A stretch of DNA of 36,448 nt from Kiritimatiellia bacterium (GCA_028684935.1 JAQUEX010000010.1:1-36448), one strand, 5' to 3'; positions 7,748-16,268 are shown, counted from the first letter of the stretch. The notes: generated from the sequence alone by a model not told the origin. Numbers and translations: made by a program.

Positions 7748-9082
7748 ATGAGCACAAATTCATACGCCCTTATCGTCGATGAAGGCCCGCTGGCGGGAGC
7801 ACGATATGCCGTCACTCCGTCCGGACTCACGCTGGGCCGTGCCAGCCAGTGTGACATCGCGATCAAAGACATGCTGCTCTCGCGCAGCCATTGCCGTTTC
7901 GAGTTGCGCGGCGAGGAGCTGTGGGTGGTCGATCTGGCCAGCGCCAACCAGACGCTGGTCAACAAGGAAGCGGTCGACGAACGGGCGCTGAATGCCGGTG
8001 ACCGGGTGGAGGTCGGGCAAACCACGCTGCGCGTGGAACGCGCCGCCGCCGCGGACGAGAGCAATGCTGCAGGCGCTGCCCCGGGGGAAGCCCCGGCCGG
8101 CGAGGTGGTGATCGACCTCGGCTTCGGCAAGGCCGACGCGCAGGGGCACGCCGCCAAAAAATCTTTCTTGCGGCCCGTCATCTGGACACTCGGCGCGGTG
8201 CTCGTACTGATTGTCGGCACGACGTTCATCCTGGACCCCGCGCGCCGATCGAACGAGGCGGACACAGCGAGGCCGGTCAGCCTAGCGCAGGACAAAACCT
8301 TGTTGGTGCAGTACGAGAAGATCGAGGCGTCGACAGACAACATCTTCCGTTACGAACTATCCCTCTCGCCGGCCGGCATGCTGGCGGTCAAGATCGACGA
8401 TCTGTCCGGCAAGAACCGCCACGTGCGCAAGGAGAAACGGGTGGAGCCGGCGTTGCTGTCCGAACTGGTCCGCGACATCGAAAACAGCGGTTTCTTCGCG
8501 CTCGACAAGAGTTTCACCGGTTTCGCGGCCGCACCCAACCAGCTCAACGAGTGGACGCTGACCGTCGCCATCGGCCCGCGCGCCCACACCTGCCGCGTCA
8601 CCAACCGGCTCGAACCCGAGGGCTTCCGCGCGCTGCGCGAACGCCTCGAAACCTTCAGCAAGAACGAACTGGGCATTTGGGCCATCCAGTTCTCGGCTGA
8701 AAAGCTCACGGAACTGGCCCGCAACGCCTTGGGCGTGGCCCGCAAAAAATTCGATGAGCGCGAGGTCAAATTCGGCAATCTGCACGAAGCGATCCGCAGC
8801 TATCATGAGGCGGTTTTTTACCTCGACACCGTCAACCCCAAACCCGATTTTTACACGGAGATTGTCGAGGGTGTTGAAGCGGCCGAGGACGAACTCGACA
8901 AACGTTACGACGAGCAGCGTTTCCAGGCCAACCGCGCCATCAATCTGCAGGATTGGCCGGCGGCGGCGCGCGAACTGAAGATCTTGCGGGAGATGATCCC
9001 GGACACGGCGGACAGCCGCAACAAAGAGGCGACCCAAAAGCTCATCGATGTCGAGGGGCGCCTCAGAAAAATCCGTCGCTAA
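7748..9082 (+). CDS. FHA-domain membrane protein
   Basis: The 444-aa protein begins with a forkhead-associated domain (about 5-100). It keeps the phosphothreonine-binding residues: GR in LGRASQCDI, S and H in LSRSHCRF, and N in ASANQTLVN. One transmembrane helix follows at about 141-162 (VIWTLGAVLVLIVGTTFIL), then an uncharacterised extracytoplasmic region. The last 130 residues are helical and charged and may be TPR-like. The cytoplasmic FHA domain could read the phosphorylation state of a partner, and FHA proteins are often linked to secretion systems. It follows the tadC-like gene by 3 nt and precedes the PEGA gene by 27 nt, so all three are probably one unit. No Ser/Thr kinase is encoded in the window. 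Confidence 0.88.
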   Translation: MSTNSYALIVDEGPLAGARYAVTPSGLTLGRASQCDIAIKDMLLSRSHCRFELRGEELWVVDLASANQTLVNKEAVDERALNAGDRVEVGQTTLRVERAAAADESNAAGAAPGEAPAGEVVIDLGFGKADAQGHAAKKSFLRPVIWTLGAVLVLIVGTTFILDPARRSNEADTARPVSLAQDKTLLVQYEKIEASTDNIFRYELSLSPAGMLAVKIDDLSGKNRHVRKEKRVEPALLSELVRDIENSGFFALDKSFTGFAAAPNQLNEWTLTVAIGPRAHTCRVTNRLEPEGFRALRERLETFSKNELGIWAIQFSAEKLTELARNALGVARKKFDEREVKFGNLHEAIRSYHEAVFYLDTVNPKPDFYTEIVEGVEAAEDELDKRYDEQRFQANRAINLQDWPAAARELKILREMIPDTADSRNKEATQKLIDVEGRLRKIRR

Positions 9083-9109
9083 CCTGCCTGCACATTCAAG
9101 GGAACTGCC

Positions 9110-10438
9110 ATGACACGCAACCTCGCCACACGCCTCCTCACGGTCCTGCTTGCCGCCTTCACGTTGCACGCCGCCAAAAAAGACGGGCCGACCACCCGCC
9201 TGGACGTGACCTCGCAACCGGCCGGCGCTACCGTCTTGATCGATCACAGCGAACGGGGCGTCACGCCGCTCACCCTCATCGACCTCGCGCCGGGCCCCCA
9301 CCTGGTGCACGTCACCAAGGACGGACACCGAGACACCTTCGAGAGCGTGTCGCTGGAGCCCGGTGTCGTGCGGACGGTGGGCGTCCGCCTCGAGCCGCTC
9401 ACCGGCATCCTGCTGGTCACCTCCGATCCTCCGGCGTGCGATGTGTCGGTCAAAGGGGTTTCGTTAGGCAGCACCCCGCTGCTCGTCACCACCCTCGAGA
9501 GCGGCGCCCACCGCCTCGCGGTCTCTTCGCCCGGCTATCAGACCAAGGAGATCGATGTGACCCTTGACGGACGCACCCCGGTCAAGCAGGAGATCGTCCT
9601 GCTCTCCGACTCCGGCACGCTTGCGCTGACCTCCGATCCGGAGGGCGCCGAAGTCTTCATCAACGGCATCGCGCGCGGCCGCGCGCCCTGCCGCATCGAC
9701 CGCATCCCCGGCGGCACGGTCACGGTCAAGGTCCAGGCCGATGGATTTCTGCCCCACACGCGCGAGATCACGTTGGCCGCCGGCGAGGTCCAGAGCATCG
9801 AGGTGAAATTGAAGCCGCTGCCGGGAACGCTGCGCGTGGTTTCGATCCCGGAAGGCGCACGTATCTACATCGACGACGAGTATAAAGGCGAGACCCCTTT
9901 CGATCTGACGAAAGCCGAGCCCAAAACCTATCGCGTCCGCGTCGAGCGCGCCGGGCACGAGCCGGTCGCGCGCGATGTGACGCTCGCGAAAGGTGCATCG
10001 ATCACCGAAGAATTCCGCTTGGCTAAAATCACCGGACGTCTCGAAATCGTCACCGCGCCGTCACGCGCCACGGTTCTGGTCGACGGCAAGAAGGTCGGCA
10101 TCACCAGCACCCACGGGACCGACAGCACGGCAGTTTCCGACCCGTTCGCGGTTGAGGAGGTGCTGGAGGGCGAGCATGACGTCGAGATCTTCCGCAAGGG
10201 CTACGCCACGCAGAAACGGCGTATCACGGTGAAGCGCGGCGAAACGCTGACCCTTCAGTTCAAACTGGAACGGCAGTTCATCCCGAACTACGAGGTCATC
10301 ACCGCCCGCTCCCATTACAAAGGCGTGCTGGAGTTCATGAACGAGGAGGGTATCCGCCTCGAAATCACGCCGGGCATCAGCCAGACGATCCCGATGAAGG
10401 ACGTCAAGAAACACGGTCCGTTGACCGAAAGCGAGTGA
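9110..10438 (+). CDS. Secreted PEGA-repeat protein
   Basis: The 442-aa protein has a signal peptide (about 1-21, RLLTVLLAAFTLHA) and a GGGA Shine-Dalgarno. It then carries five tandem PEGA-type beta repeats of roughly 70-80 residues, recognisable by TSQPAGATVLIDHSERGVTP, SDPPACDVSVKGVSLGSTP, SDPEGAEVFINGIARGRAP, SIPEGARIYIDDEYKGETP and TAPSRATVLVDGKKVGI. The last repeat has a loop insertion after VGI. A short non-PEGA tail (about 385-442) follows. PEGA repeats occur in cell-surface proteins and are thought to bind other proteins or surface layers. The location is likely periplasm or envelope. The stop overlaps the hrpB start by 4 nt. Confidence 0.9.
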   Translation: MTRNLATRLLTVLLAAFTLHAAKKDGPTTRLDVTSQPAGATVLIDHSERGVTPLTLIDLAPGPHLVHVTKDGHRDTFESVSLEPGVVRTVGVRLEPLTGILLVTSDPPACDVSVKGVSLGSTPLLVTTLESGAHRLAVSSPGYQTKEIDVTLDGRTPVKQEIVLLSDSGTLALTSDPEGAEVFINGIARGRAPCRIDRIPGGTVTVKVQADGFLPHTREITLAAGEVQSIEVKLKPLPGTLRVVSIPEGARIYIDDEYKGETPFDLTKAEPKTYRVRVERAGHEPVARDVTLAKGASITEEFRLAKITGRLEIVTAPSRATVLVDGKKVGITSTHGTDSTAVSDPFAVEEVLEGEHDVEIFRKGYATQKRRITVKRGETLTLQFKLERQFIPNYEVITARSHYKGVLEFMNEEGIRLEITPGISQTIPMKDVKKHGPLTESE

Positions 10439-12954
10439 GCGTGTTCCCGGTCGACGCCATCTTGCCCGGCCTGGCCGCCTCACTGGCAGCCAATCGCACG
10501 GCCGTGCTGCAGGCACCGCCCGGGACCGGAAAGACCACGCGCGTGGCACCTTCTCTGCTGGACGCCGCCTGGCTGAAGGGGCGCAAGATCCTGCTGCTCG
10601 AACCGCGCCGGCTGGCGGCGCGCGCCGCCGCCGCCTTCATGGCGCGCCAACGCGGCGAGGCGGTCGGCGACACCATCGGCTACCACATCCGTCTCGAACG
10701 CCGCGTCGGACCGCGCACGCGTGTCGAGCTCCTGACCGAAGGCCTGCTCACCCAACGCCTGCTGCACGACCCCGAACTCGCGGATGCCGGACTGGTGATT
10801 TTTGACGAATTCCATGAGCGCAGCCTGGCCGCAGACACCGCGCTAGCCCTCACGCTCGACACGCGCCGCGCGCTGCGGCCAGACCTGCGGCTCGTCGTCA
10901 TGTCGGCCACCCTGCGCCCCGAAGCCATTGCCGCGCACCTCCGCGACGCCGACATCCACACGGCTGACGCGCGCCTGTATCCCGTGCAGACGCGTCTGCT
11001 GGAGCGCCTCTCCGCCGCATCCCTTCCGCAACAGGCCGCCGGTGCCGTGCTACGTGCGCTGCGCGAGGAGCCGGGCAGCGTGCTGCTTTTTCTGCCCGGC
11101 GAAGGCGAGATCCGCCGTACGCTGGAGCTGCTGCGCGGATCCGATCTGCCGCCGGAGGTCTCGCTGCACCCGCTGTACGGTGCCCTGCCGCGCGAGGAGC
11201 AGGACGCGGCCGTGGCCCCGCCTGCCCCGGGCCGGCGCAAGATCGTGCTCGCCACCTCGATCGCGGAAACCTCGCTCACCATCGAAGGCATCCGCGTCGT
11301 GATCGACACCGGCTGGATGCGGGTGCCGCGTTTCTCGCCGCGCAACGGCATGTCACGTCTGGAAACCCTGCGCATCACCCGGGACCGTGCCGACCAGCGG
11401 CGCGGACGCGCCGGTCGCCTCGGCCCCGGAGTCTGCTACCGGTTGTGGGATGAGGCCACGGACCACCAGCTCGCGCCCGAAGCGCTGCCCGAGATCCTGG
11501 ACGCCGACCTCGCCGCGACGGTGCTGCAGTCCGCCGATTGGGGCACCAGCGCGCGCGACGGCCTGCCCTGGTTCACACCGCCGCCCGACGCGGCATGGCG
11601 GCAGGCAGTCGGCCTGCTTCAGGAACTCGGCGCCCTCGCGCCCGCAATCAGCCGGCCCGCCGCAAGCGGCTCCGACACGGCCGAACCGCCCGCGCCGGCG
11701 ATCACGGCGCGCGGACGCGCCATGGCCGCGCTGCCTGCCCACCCGCGCCTCGCCCACATGATTTTCGAAGCCGCGCGCGACGGCGCCGCACAGCAGGCCT
11801 GCCTGTTGGCGGCGGTGTTCACCGAGGCCGCCTCCGAATCATCGGTTCGCTATGAAACCGACGTCCGCCGCCTGCTGGACCGCGTGCATGAGGGAGGCCG
11901 CGACGGTTTCAGTTACCGCGTCCATGAGCTTGCCCGGCGCTGGGGCCGCGGCTATGCGGCAACCGATTCGCGACGCCTCTCCGAAGGGCTGCTGCTGGCC
12001 TGGGCCTTCCCGGACCGCCTGGCGCGGCGCCGCGACGCCGAGGGCCGTTATCTGCTGCGTAACGGGCGCGGCGCAGTCCTCGATACCGCAGATCCGTTGG
12101 CGCGTGCCGAGTGGCTGGTGGCCGCCGAGTTGCTCGACGAGGCCACCGACGCCAAAATCCGCCTGGCGGCGCCGCTCGCCGAAGACGAGGTCGAAGCCGC
12201 CTTTTCCGACCAGATGGAACGCCGCGCGCTGACCTTCTGGGATAAACGCAGTGAGGCGGTCATCGCGGTGAGCCGCCTCTGTCTCGGTGCGATCACGGTA
12301 CGCGAAGGCGGCCAGGCGACACCCGATGCCGACAGCCTGCGCGCGGCCCTGTTCGACGGCATCCGCCAGAAGGGGCTCGGACAACTGCCCTGGAGCAAAA
12401 GTGCGCGCGCCCTGCAGGCCCGCGTGCTGTTCTTGCGCCGCGCCCTGCCGGAACAGGCGTGGCCCGACCTTTCCGACGGCGCGCTGCTGGCCGATCTCGA
12501 CACGTGGCTGGGGCCGTTCTGCGATGGCGTCACCCGCTGGAGCCATGTGGATGCGCTCGACCTGACCGCGATCCTGCTGCGCCGGCTGGAGGCGTGCGGC
12601 TGTTCGCGCCGCGCCTTGGACACGCTCGCGCCCACGCACCTGCCGGTGCCCAGCGGCTCGAACATTCAGGTCCGCTACGATCGCGATCCGCCCTACATGG
12701 AGGTGCGCATCCAAGAGGTGTTCGGCCTCACGCGCACGCCGGCCGTAGCCGGAGGGCGCGTGCCGGTCGTGCTTCACCTGCTCTCGCCGGCGCAGCGTCC
12801 GGTTCAGGTGACCCGTGATCTGGAGAGCTTCTGGACAACCGGTTACGCGCTGGTACGCAAAGACCTGCGCGGACGCTATCCGAAACACGACTGGCCTGAA
12901 GACCCGCACGAGGCCAAACCCACACACCGCGTACGGCCCCGTCCCCGACCGTAA
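10435..12954 (+). CDS. hrpB: ATP-dependent helicase HrpB (DEAH-box family)
   Basis: This 839-aa protein matches the usual HrpB length. The helicase motifs are complete: I APPGTGKTT, Ia LEPRRLAARAA, II DEFHERS (DEFH rather than DEAH, as is usual in HrpB), III SATL, V ATSIAETSLTIEG, VI QRRGRAGRLGPG. The C-terminal HrpB-specific domain ends in the signature GRYPKHDWPEDP. It is a predicted cytoplasmic RNA helicase whose cellular role is poorly defined. The start is GTG at 10435 within a GTGA overlap with the PEGA gene; a second GTG at 10441 is possible. Translational coupling to an envelope-protein operon is probably only positional. Confidence 0.96.
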   Translation: MSVFPVDAILPGLAASLAANRTAVLQAPPGTGKTTRVAPSLLDAAWLKGRKILLLEPRRLAARAAAAFMARQRGEAVGDTIGYHIRLERRVGPRTRVELLTEGLLTQRLLHDPELADAGLVIFDEFHERSLAADTALALTLDTRRALRPDLRLVVMSATLRPEAIAAHLRDADIHTADARLYPVQTRLLERLSAASLPQQAAGAVLRALREEPGSVLLFLPGEGEIRRTLELLRGSDLPPEVSLHPLYGALPREEQDAAVAPPAPGRRKIVLATSIAETSLTIEGIRVVIDTGWMRVPRFSPRNGMSRLETLRITRDRADQRRGRAGRLGPGVCYRLWDEATDHQLAPEALPEILDADLAATVLQSADWGTSARDGLPWFTPPPDAAWRQAVGLLQELGALAPAISRPAASGSDTAEPPAPAITARGRAMAALPAHPRLAHMIFEAARDGAAQQACLLAAVFTEAASESSVRYETDVRRLLDRVHEGGRDGFSYRVHELARRWGRGYAATDSRRLSEGLLLAWAFPDRLARRRDAEGRYLLRNGRGAVLDTADPLARAEWLVAAELLDEATDAKIRLAAPLAEDEVEAAFSDQMERRALTFWDKRSEAVIAVSRLCLGAITVREGGQATPDADSLRAALFDGIRQKGLGQLPWSKSARALQARVLFLRRALPEQAWPDLSDGALLADLDTWLGPFCDGVTRWSHVDALDLTAILLRRLEACGCSRRALDTLAPTHLPVPSGSNIQVRYDRDPPYMEVRIQEVFGLTRTPAVAGGRVPVVLHLLSPAQRPVQVTRDLESFWTTGYALVRKDLRGRYPKHDWPEDPHEAKPTHRVRPRPRP

Positions 12955-13023
12955 CACCGATCCCGGCACAGGGTTTTGCGTAAAAACACACGAAAAAAAA
13001 TCCTGAAAAAATGCGGCTTGACC

Positions 13024-13052
13024 TTGCCTTGGCGCGGCAGAAAGGCTAAAGT
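13024..13052 (+). promoter_or_regulatory. Likely rpsB-tsf promoter
   Basis: TTGCCT (13024-13029) and TAAAGT (13047-13052) are exactly 17 nt apart, downstream of an A-rich stretch that could act as an UP-like element. The implied leader before rpsB is about 130 nt. Confidence 0.5.
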
Positions 13053-13149
13053 GTGTGGTTCTCATATCAGCACGGGCTGCCGAGTGGCTCCCCCGTGTGG
13101 AAGCGAAGACGCGCCGGCGAGTCGGCCAGCCGTCAAAGCGGATTAACCC

Positions 13150-13170
13150 GAGACGGCGCAGCGTCGTCTC
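13150..13170 (+). promoter_or_regulatory. Leader hairpin just upstream of the rpsB ribosome binding site
   Basis: GAGACGGCG (13150-13158) pairs with CGTCGTCTC (13162-13170) around a CAG loop, with one G-U pair. It ends 6 nt before the AAGGA Shine-Dalgarno. It could affect rpsB translation or bind S2 autogenously, as S2 does in E. coli; this is inference. Confidence 0.5.
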
Positions 13171-13190
13171 ACAGTTAAGGAAACGACACC

Positions 13191-14216
13191 ATGGAAATGC
13201 CAGTGTCGAGCCTCACCGGGCTCACCCTCAAAGACCTGCTGGACGCGGGTCTGCACTTCGGCCACCAGACCAAGCGGTGGAATCCCAAGATGAAGCGCTA
13301 CATCTTTGACAAGCGCAACGGGATTCACATCATCGACCTGACCCAGACCGTCCCGCTGATTGATGAAGCCGCAAAATTCCTGCGCGATACCGTGCTAAGC
13401 GGCAAAAAAATCCTTTTCGTCGCCACCAAAAAGCAGGCGCAAGAGGTTGTGAAAGAAGCCGCCGCCGCATGCGGGCAACAATACATGACCGAGCGCTGGC
13501 TGGGCGGCACGCTCACCAACAACCAGACCATCCGCCGCAGCGTGCGCCGCATGCGCCAGATTGAAGCGATGGGCCGCAACAACAACGGCGTGCTTTCCAT
13601 CCACAAAAAGGAAGCGTCGAGCCTGCGTCGCGAGTTGGACAAACTGCAGAAAAACCTCAGCGGCGTCGCCGACATGGAGAACAAGCCCGGCGCGCTCTTC
13701 ATCATCGACATCTGCCGTGAGCAGAACGCCGTCAAAGAGGCGCTGCGTCTGGGCATCCCGATCGTGGCGATGGTTGACACCAACGCCGATCCTGATCCGA
13801 TCGACTACGTCATTCCGGGCAACGACGATGCCGTGCGCGGCGTCAAGATGATCGCGGATGCGTTCAGCAAGGTGATCAAAGAGGCGAACGACGAGTACAG
13901 CCGGATTGCTGCCGAGCGCCAGCGCCAGCGGGAAGCCGAGCAGGCCTCCCAGGACGCGCAGGAGCGAGCGGCTCGCAAAGCACGCAAGGACCTCGCCGGC
14001 ACTGAAAGCGCTGACAAGGCCAAAGCCAAGCTGGCCGAGACCCGTAAGCGTGCCGCCAAGGCTGCCAAGGATGCGGTTGACGCGAAAGTCGCTTCGGTCG
14101 AGCCGGCAGCCGAGAGTGCCGCGCCGGCCGCCGCCGAGGTTGCCGCTGAAGGAGCCGTCGAGGCCGCAGCTCCGAGCGTTGCCGACACGGCCGTTGCGGC
14201 GCCCGCCGCCGAATAA
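13191..14216 (+). CDS. rpsB: 30S ribosomal protein S2
   Basis: The 341-aa protein carries the S2 core over residues about 1-245: LLDAGLHFGHQTKRWNPKMK near the N-terminus, then ERWLGGTLTNNQTIRRSVR, then PGALFIIDICREQNAVKEA, then IVAMVDTNADPDPIDYVIPG. S2 is a late-assembling small-subunit protein that tethers S1. After the core there is an extra tail of about 95 residues rich in Ala, Glu, Lys and Arg, predicted helical and then disordered; most bacterial S2 proteins are about 230-260 aa. The start has AAGGA 9 nt upstream; an in-frame ATG at 13197 is less well placed. It is followed by tsf after 71 nt, the standard order. Confidence 0.97.
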   Translation: MEMPVSSLTGLTLKDLLDAGLHFGHQTKRWNPKMKRYIFDKRNGIHIIDLTQTVPLIDEAAKFLRDTVLSGKKILFVATKKQAQEVVKEAAAACGQQYMTERWLGGTLTNNQTIRRSVRRMRQIEAMGRNNNGVLSIHKKEASSLRRELDKLQKNLSGVADMENKPGALFIIDICREQNAVKEALRLGIPIVAMVDTNADPDPIDYVIPGNDDAVRGVKMIADAFSKVIKEANDEYSRIAAERQRQREAEQASQDAQERAARKARKDLAGTESADKAKAKLAETRKRAAKAAKDAVDAKVASVEPAAESAAPAAAEVAAEGAVEAAAPSVADTAVAAPAAE

Positions 14217-14221
14217 TCTGC

Positions 14222-14254
14222 GGCGGGGTTGTCTGCGAGCCAGGCAGCCCCGCC
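14222..14254 (+). promoter_or_regulatory. rpsB-tsf intergenic hairpin
   Basis: GGCGGGG (14222-14228) pairs with CCCCGCC (14248-14254), with a second inner stem of about 5 bp (14231-14235 with 14241-14245). No T-tract follows, so it is not a full terminator. It may be a processing or attenuation element that adjusts the S2 to EF-Ts ratio. Confidence 0.55.
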
Positions 14255-14287
14255 AACTATTCACCCATTCAGATTGAGGAGACCACC

Positions 14288-15145
14288 ATGGCTGCTATCA
14301 CTGTTGCACTCATCAACGATCTTCGCCAGCTTACCAATGCTGGCATGATGGACTGCAAAAAGGCGCTTATCGACACCAACGGCGACACGGACGCCGCTGT
14401 CAAGATTTTGCGCGAAAAGGGTTTGGCCATCCAAGTCAAGCGCGCCGACAAAGAGTCCAAGGAGGGCACCATCAACGCCGCGTCAACTGAGAACGGCAAG
14501 GCGTACGCGATGGCGGAAGTCAACACTGAGACCGATTTCGTTGCAAAGACCGACAACTTCAAGGCCTTTGCCGCGTTGGTGACCCGGACGGCACTCGAGA
14601 CCGGCAAGACCTGTCCTGAAGAACTGGGCGCGGTGCTGAAAGAGCCGCTCATGACCATTGTCTCGCAGACCGGCGAGAATGTTAAAATCCGCAGGGCGGC
14701 GCATTTTGCCCAGGCGGACAACGCGCTGATCGAGTCCTACATCCACATGGGCGGCAAGGTCGGCGTGCTCGTCGAGGTTTGCGCCGGCAAGCCGGAAACG
14801 CTGGCGACCGATGCGTTCAAAGAGCTGGTTCACGATTTGGCCCTTCAGATCGCCGCCGCCGCGCCGCGCTATCTGGTCTCCGATGAGGTTCCGGCTGAGG
14901 CGATCGAGAACGAGAAAGAGATCGCGCGCAACAGCGACCGCTTCAAAGGTAAACCGGAGAATATTGTTGAGAATGCCCTCAAAGGCATCGTCAACAAGTT
15001 CTACTCTGAAGTCTGCCTGGTCAACCAGCCGTTCGTCAAGGAGCCCAAACAGTCGATCACGGATGTCGTGAAGGCGTGTGAAAAGGCAACCGGCGACGCG
15101 ATCACCATCACGCGCTTCGTCCGATTCCAGCTCGGCGCCGCCTAA
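14288..15145 (+). CDS. tsf: Translation elongation factor Ts
   Basis: The 285-aa protein is a complete EF-Ts, the guanine nucleotide exchange factor for EF-Tu. Visible signatures are LRQLTNAGMMDCKKALIDT at the N-terminus, VNTETDFVAKTDNF, IESYIHMGGKVGVLVEV and the C-terminal KPENIVENALKGIVNKFYSE with LVNQPFVKE. Length and motif order are as expected. The start has a strong GAGGAG Shine-Dalgarno 6 nt upstream. It is transcribed with rpsB, separated by a hairpin, and ends just before a strong intrinsic terminator. Confidence 0.98.
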   Translation: MAAITVALINDLRQLTNAGMMDCKKALIDTNGDTDAAVKILREKGLAIQVKRADKESKEGTINAASTENGKAYAMAEVNTETDFVAKTDNFKAFAALVTRTALETGKTCPEELGAVLKEPLMTIVSQTGENVKIRRAAHFAQADNALIESYIHMGGKVGVLVEVCAGKPETLATDAFKELVHDLALQIAAAAPRYLVSDEVPAEAIENEKEIARNSDRFKGKPENIVENALKGIVNKFYSEVCLVNQPFVKEPKQSITDVVKACEKATGDAITITRFVRFQLGAA

Positions 15146-15169
15146 GGTGCCGCGCGACCGAAAATCAAG

Positions 15170-15199
15170 AAAAAGACCAGCGGTCCCGCTGGTCTTTTT
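15170..15199 (+). terminator. Intrinsic terminator after tsf
   Basis: A 14-nt perfect inverted repeat (15170-15183 with 15186-15199) has a GC-rich upper stem AGACCAGCGG and a run of five T at the end. The matching A run on the left side means it could also work for leftward transcription. Confidence 0.88.
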
Positions 15200-15223
15200 G
15201 GGATGAAACCAGGAGATGCCCTT

Positions 15224-15889
15224 ATGAAAATGCTGATGTCTCTGTTGGCGCTGTTCTGCAGCCTGCACGCCGTCGCGGATGAAATGACGGTGAAACCTGT
15301 GCCGGTTACGCCCACCCAAACCATCAGCCTGTTCAACGGCACCGACTTTGCAGGCTGGACCAAAGTGATCACCGCCGAGCCGGGCAGCGACCCGGACACG
15401 ACTTGGACGGTGGCCGACGGCGTGATCCGCTGCACGGGCAAGCCTTTCGGCTATCTGATGACGCAGCAGAGCTTTGCGAACTTCATCTTGAAAGTCGAGT
15501 ACCGTTGGTATGCGCAAACCGAGCAGATGAACAGCGGTATCTTCGTCTTGAAAACCGGACCTGACACCTTCTTTCTGCCGAAGGCCATAGAAGCCCAGCT
15601 TAAAAAGGATAACGCCGGCGATTTCGTGCTGCTCTCGCAAGCCACGCTGAACGGACTGGAGAATCCCAAACACAAGTCCGTCAAAAAAATGGCGGCCACG
15701 TCCGAAAAGCCCGACGGCGAGTGGAACCGCGTCGAGGTCGTCGTCAAAGGGAACACGGTCACGGTGAGTGTCAACGGGGTCCTGCAAAACAAAGGCACCG
15801 ATGCCTACACCGATGCCGGCGCCATCTGCCTGCAGAGCGAGGGCGGCGCGATCGAGTTCCGCACCATCACCGTGGAGCCTGTGAGGTAG
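15224..15889 (+). CDS. Secreted DUF1080 (3-keto-disaccharide hydrolase-like) protein
   Basis: The 221-aa protein has a signal peptide (MKMLMSLLALFCSLHAVA) followed by a DUF1080 domain: SLFNGTDFAGWTKV, WTVADGVIRC, YLMTQQSFANFILKVEYRW, NSGIFVLKTGPD, EWNRVEVVVKGNTVTVSVNG and IEFRTITVEPV. DUF1080 has a concanavalin-like beta-sandwich; some members hydrolyse 3-keto-glycosides, and the family is expanded in PVC and Bacteroidota bacteria. The frame opens at 15203, but ATG 15224 has AGGAG 8 nt upstream and starts directly at the signal peptide. The gene begins only 24 nt after the tsf terminator, leaving no room for its own promoter there. Confidence 0.88.
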   Translation: MKMLMSLLALFCSLHAVADEMTVKPVPVTPTQTISLFNGTDFAGWTKVITAEPGSDPDTTWTVADGVIRCTGKPFGYLMTQQSFANFILKVEYRWYAQTEQMNSGIFVLKTGPDTFFLPKAIEAQLKKDNAGDFVLLSQATLNGLENPKHKSVKKMAATSEKPDGEWNRVEVVVKGNTVTVSVNGVLQNKGTDAYTDAGAICLQSEGGAIEFRTITVEPVR

Positions 15890-15899
15890 TCCGGCGGAA

Positions 15900-15917
15900 G
15901 GTTACCTTTTTGTAACC
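15900..15917. repeat. Inverted repeat with T-rich loop
   Basis: GGTTAC and GTAACC arms surround a CTTTTT loop, 10 nt after the DUF1080 stop and 14 nt before the next -35 box. It is either a weak RNA end structure or an operator for the lipoprotein gene downstream. Confidence 0.45.
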
Positions 15918-15931
15918 GAACGCCTCTTGTT

Positions 15932-15960
15932 TTGACCCATCATTTTTGTTATTCTTTAGT
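15932..15960 (+). promoter_or_regulatory. Likely promoter of the small lipoprotein gene
   Basis: TTGACC (15932-15937) and TTTAGT (15955-15960) are 17 nt apart in an AT-rich patch. The implied leader is about 50 nt and contains a good AAGGAG Shine-Dalgarno. Confidence 0.5.
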
Positions 15961-16015
15961 CCGTTTCAAGAAAGAAACGAATCTGTGCTAATCGGCACGA
16001 TTGAAAGGAGTTCAT

Positions 16016-16213
16016 ATGAAGAGCCTGTTGATGGTGACGATCATGGCCGCCGCGACGTTCGCGTTTGTCGGCTGCAAGAAAGAAGAGACGCTGGGCGACA
16101 AGATGGACAAGGCCGTCAAGTCCGCTGAGAAAGCGGCTGATTCCGCCGCCAATGATGCCGAGAAGGCAGCCGGCGATCTGCAGAAGAAGCTGGATGGCGC
16201 GCTGAAGAAATAA
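16016..16213 (+). CDS. Small Lys/Ala-rich lipoprotein
   Basis: This 65-aa protein starts at ATG 16016, 6 nt after AAAGGAG. Residues 1-19 form a short signal peptide ending in the lipobox AFVGC, so Cys20 would be lipidated. The mature part (KKEETLGDKMDKAVKSAEKA onwards) is an amphipathic helix built from Ala, Lys, Asp and Glu with a coiled-coil-like spacing and ends in LKK. This layout recalls small envelope lipoproteins such as Lpp, but the sequence is too simple to assign homology. It stands alone between its own promoter and a strong terminator, which suggests high monocistronic expression. Confidence 0.82.
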   Translation: MKSLLMVTIMAAATFAFVGCKKEETLGDKMDKAVKSAEKAADSAANDAEKAAGDLQKKLDGALKK

Positions 16214-16235
16214 TTCAGCCCACCTCTTTTTTCGT

Positions 16236-16268
16236 GACCGGCAGCCGTGCGCTGCCGGTCTTTTTTTT
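16236..16268 (+). terminator. Intrinsic terminator after the small lipoprotein gene
   Basis: GACCGGCAGC (16236-16245) and GCTGCCGGTC (16251-16260) form a perfect 10-bp stem with a CGTGC loop, followed by eight T (16261-16268). Confidence 0.93.

Noticed and set aside
12955-13023. Possible terminator after hrpB
   Set aside because: Only A-rich sequence and a very short GTTTT/AAAAC pairing are present; no stable stem with a T-tract.
11839-13065. 408-codon open frame on the minus strand
   Set aside because: Antisense to hrpB and extending over the rpsB promoter; no family resemblance.
14483-15787. 434-codon open frame on the minus strand
   Set aside because: It would run antisense through tsf, its terminator and the DUF1080 gene, all of which are clearly coding or functional on the plus strand.
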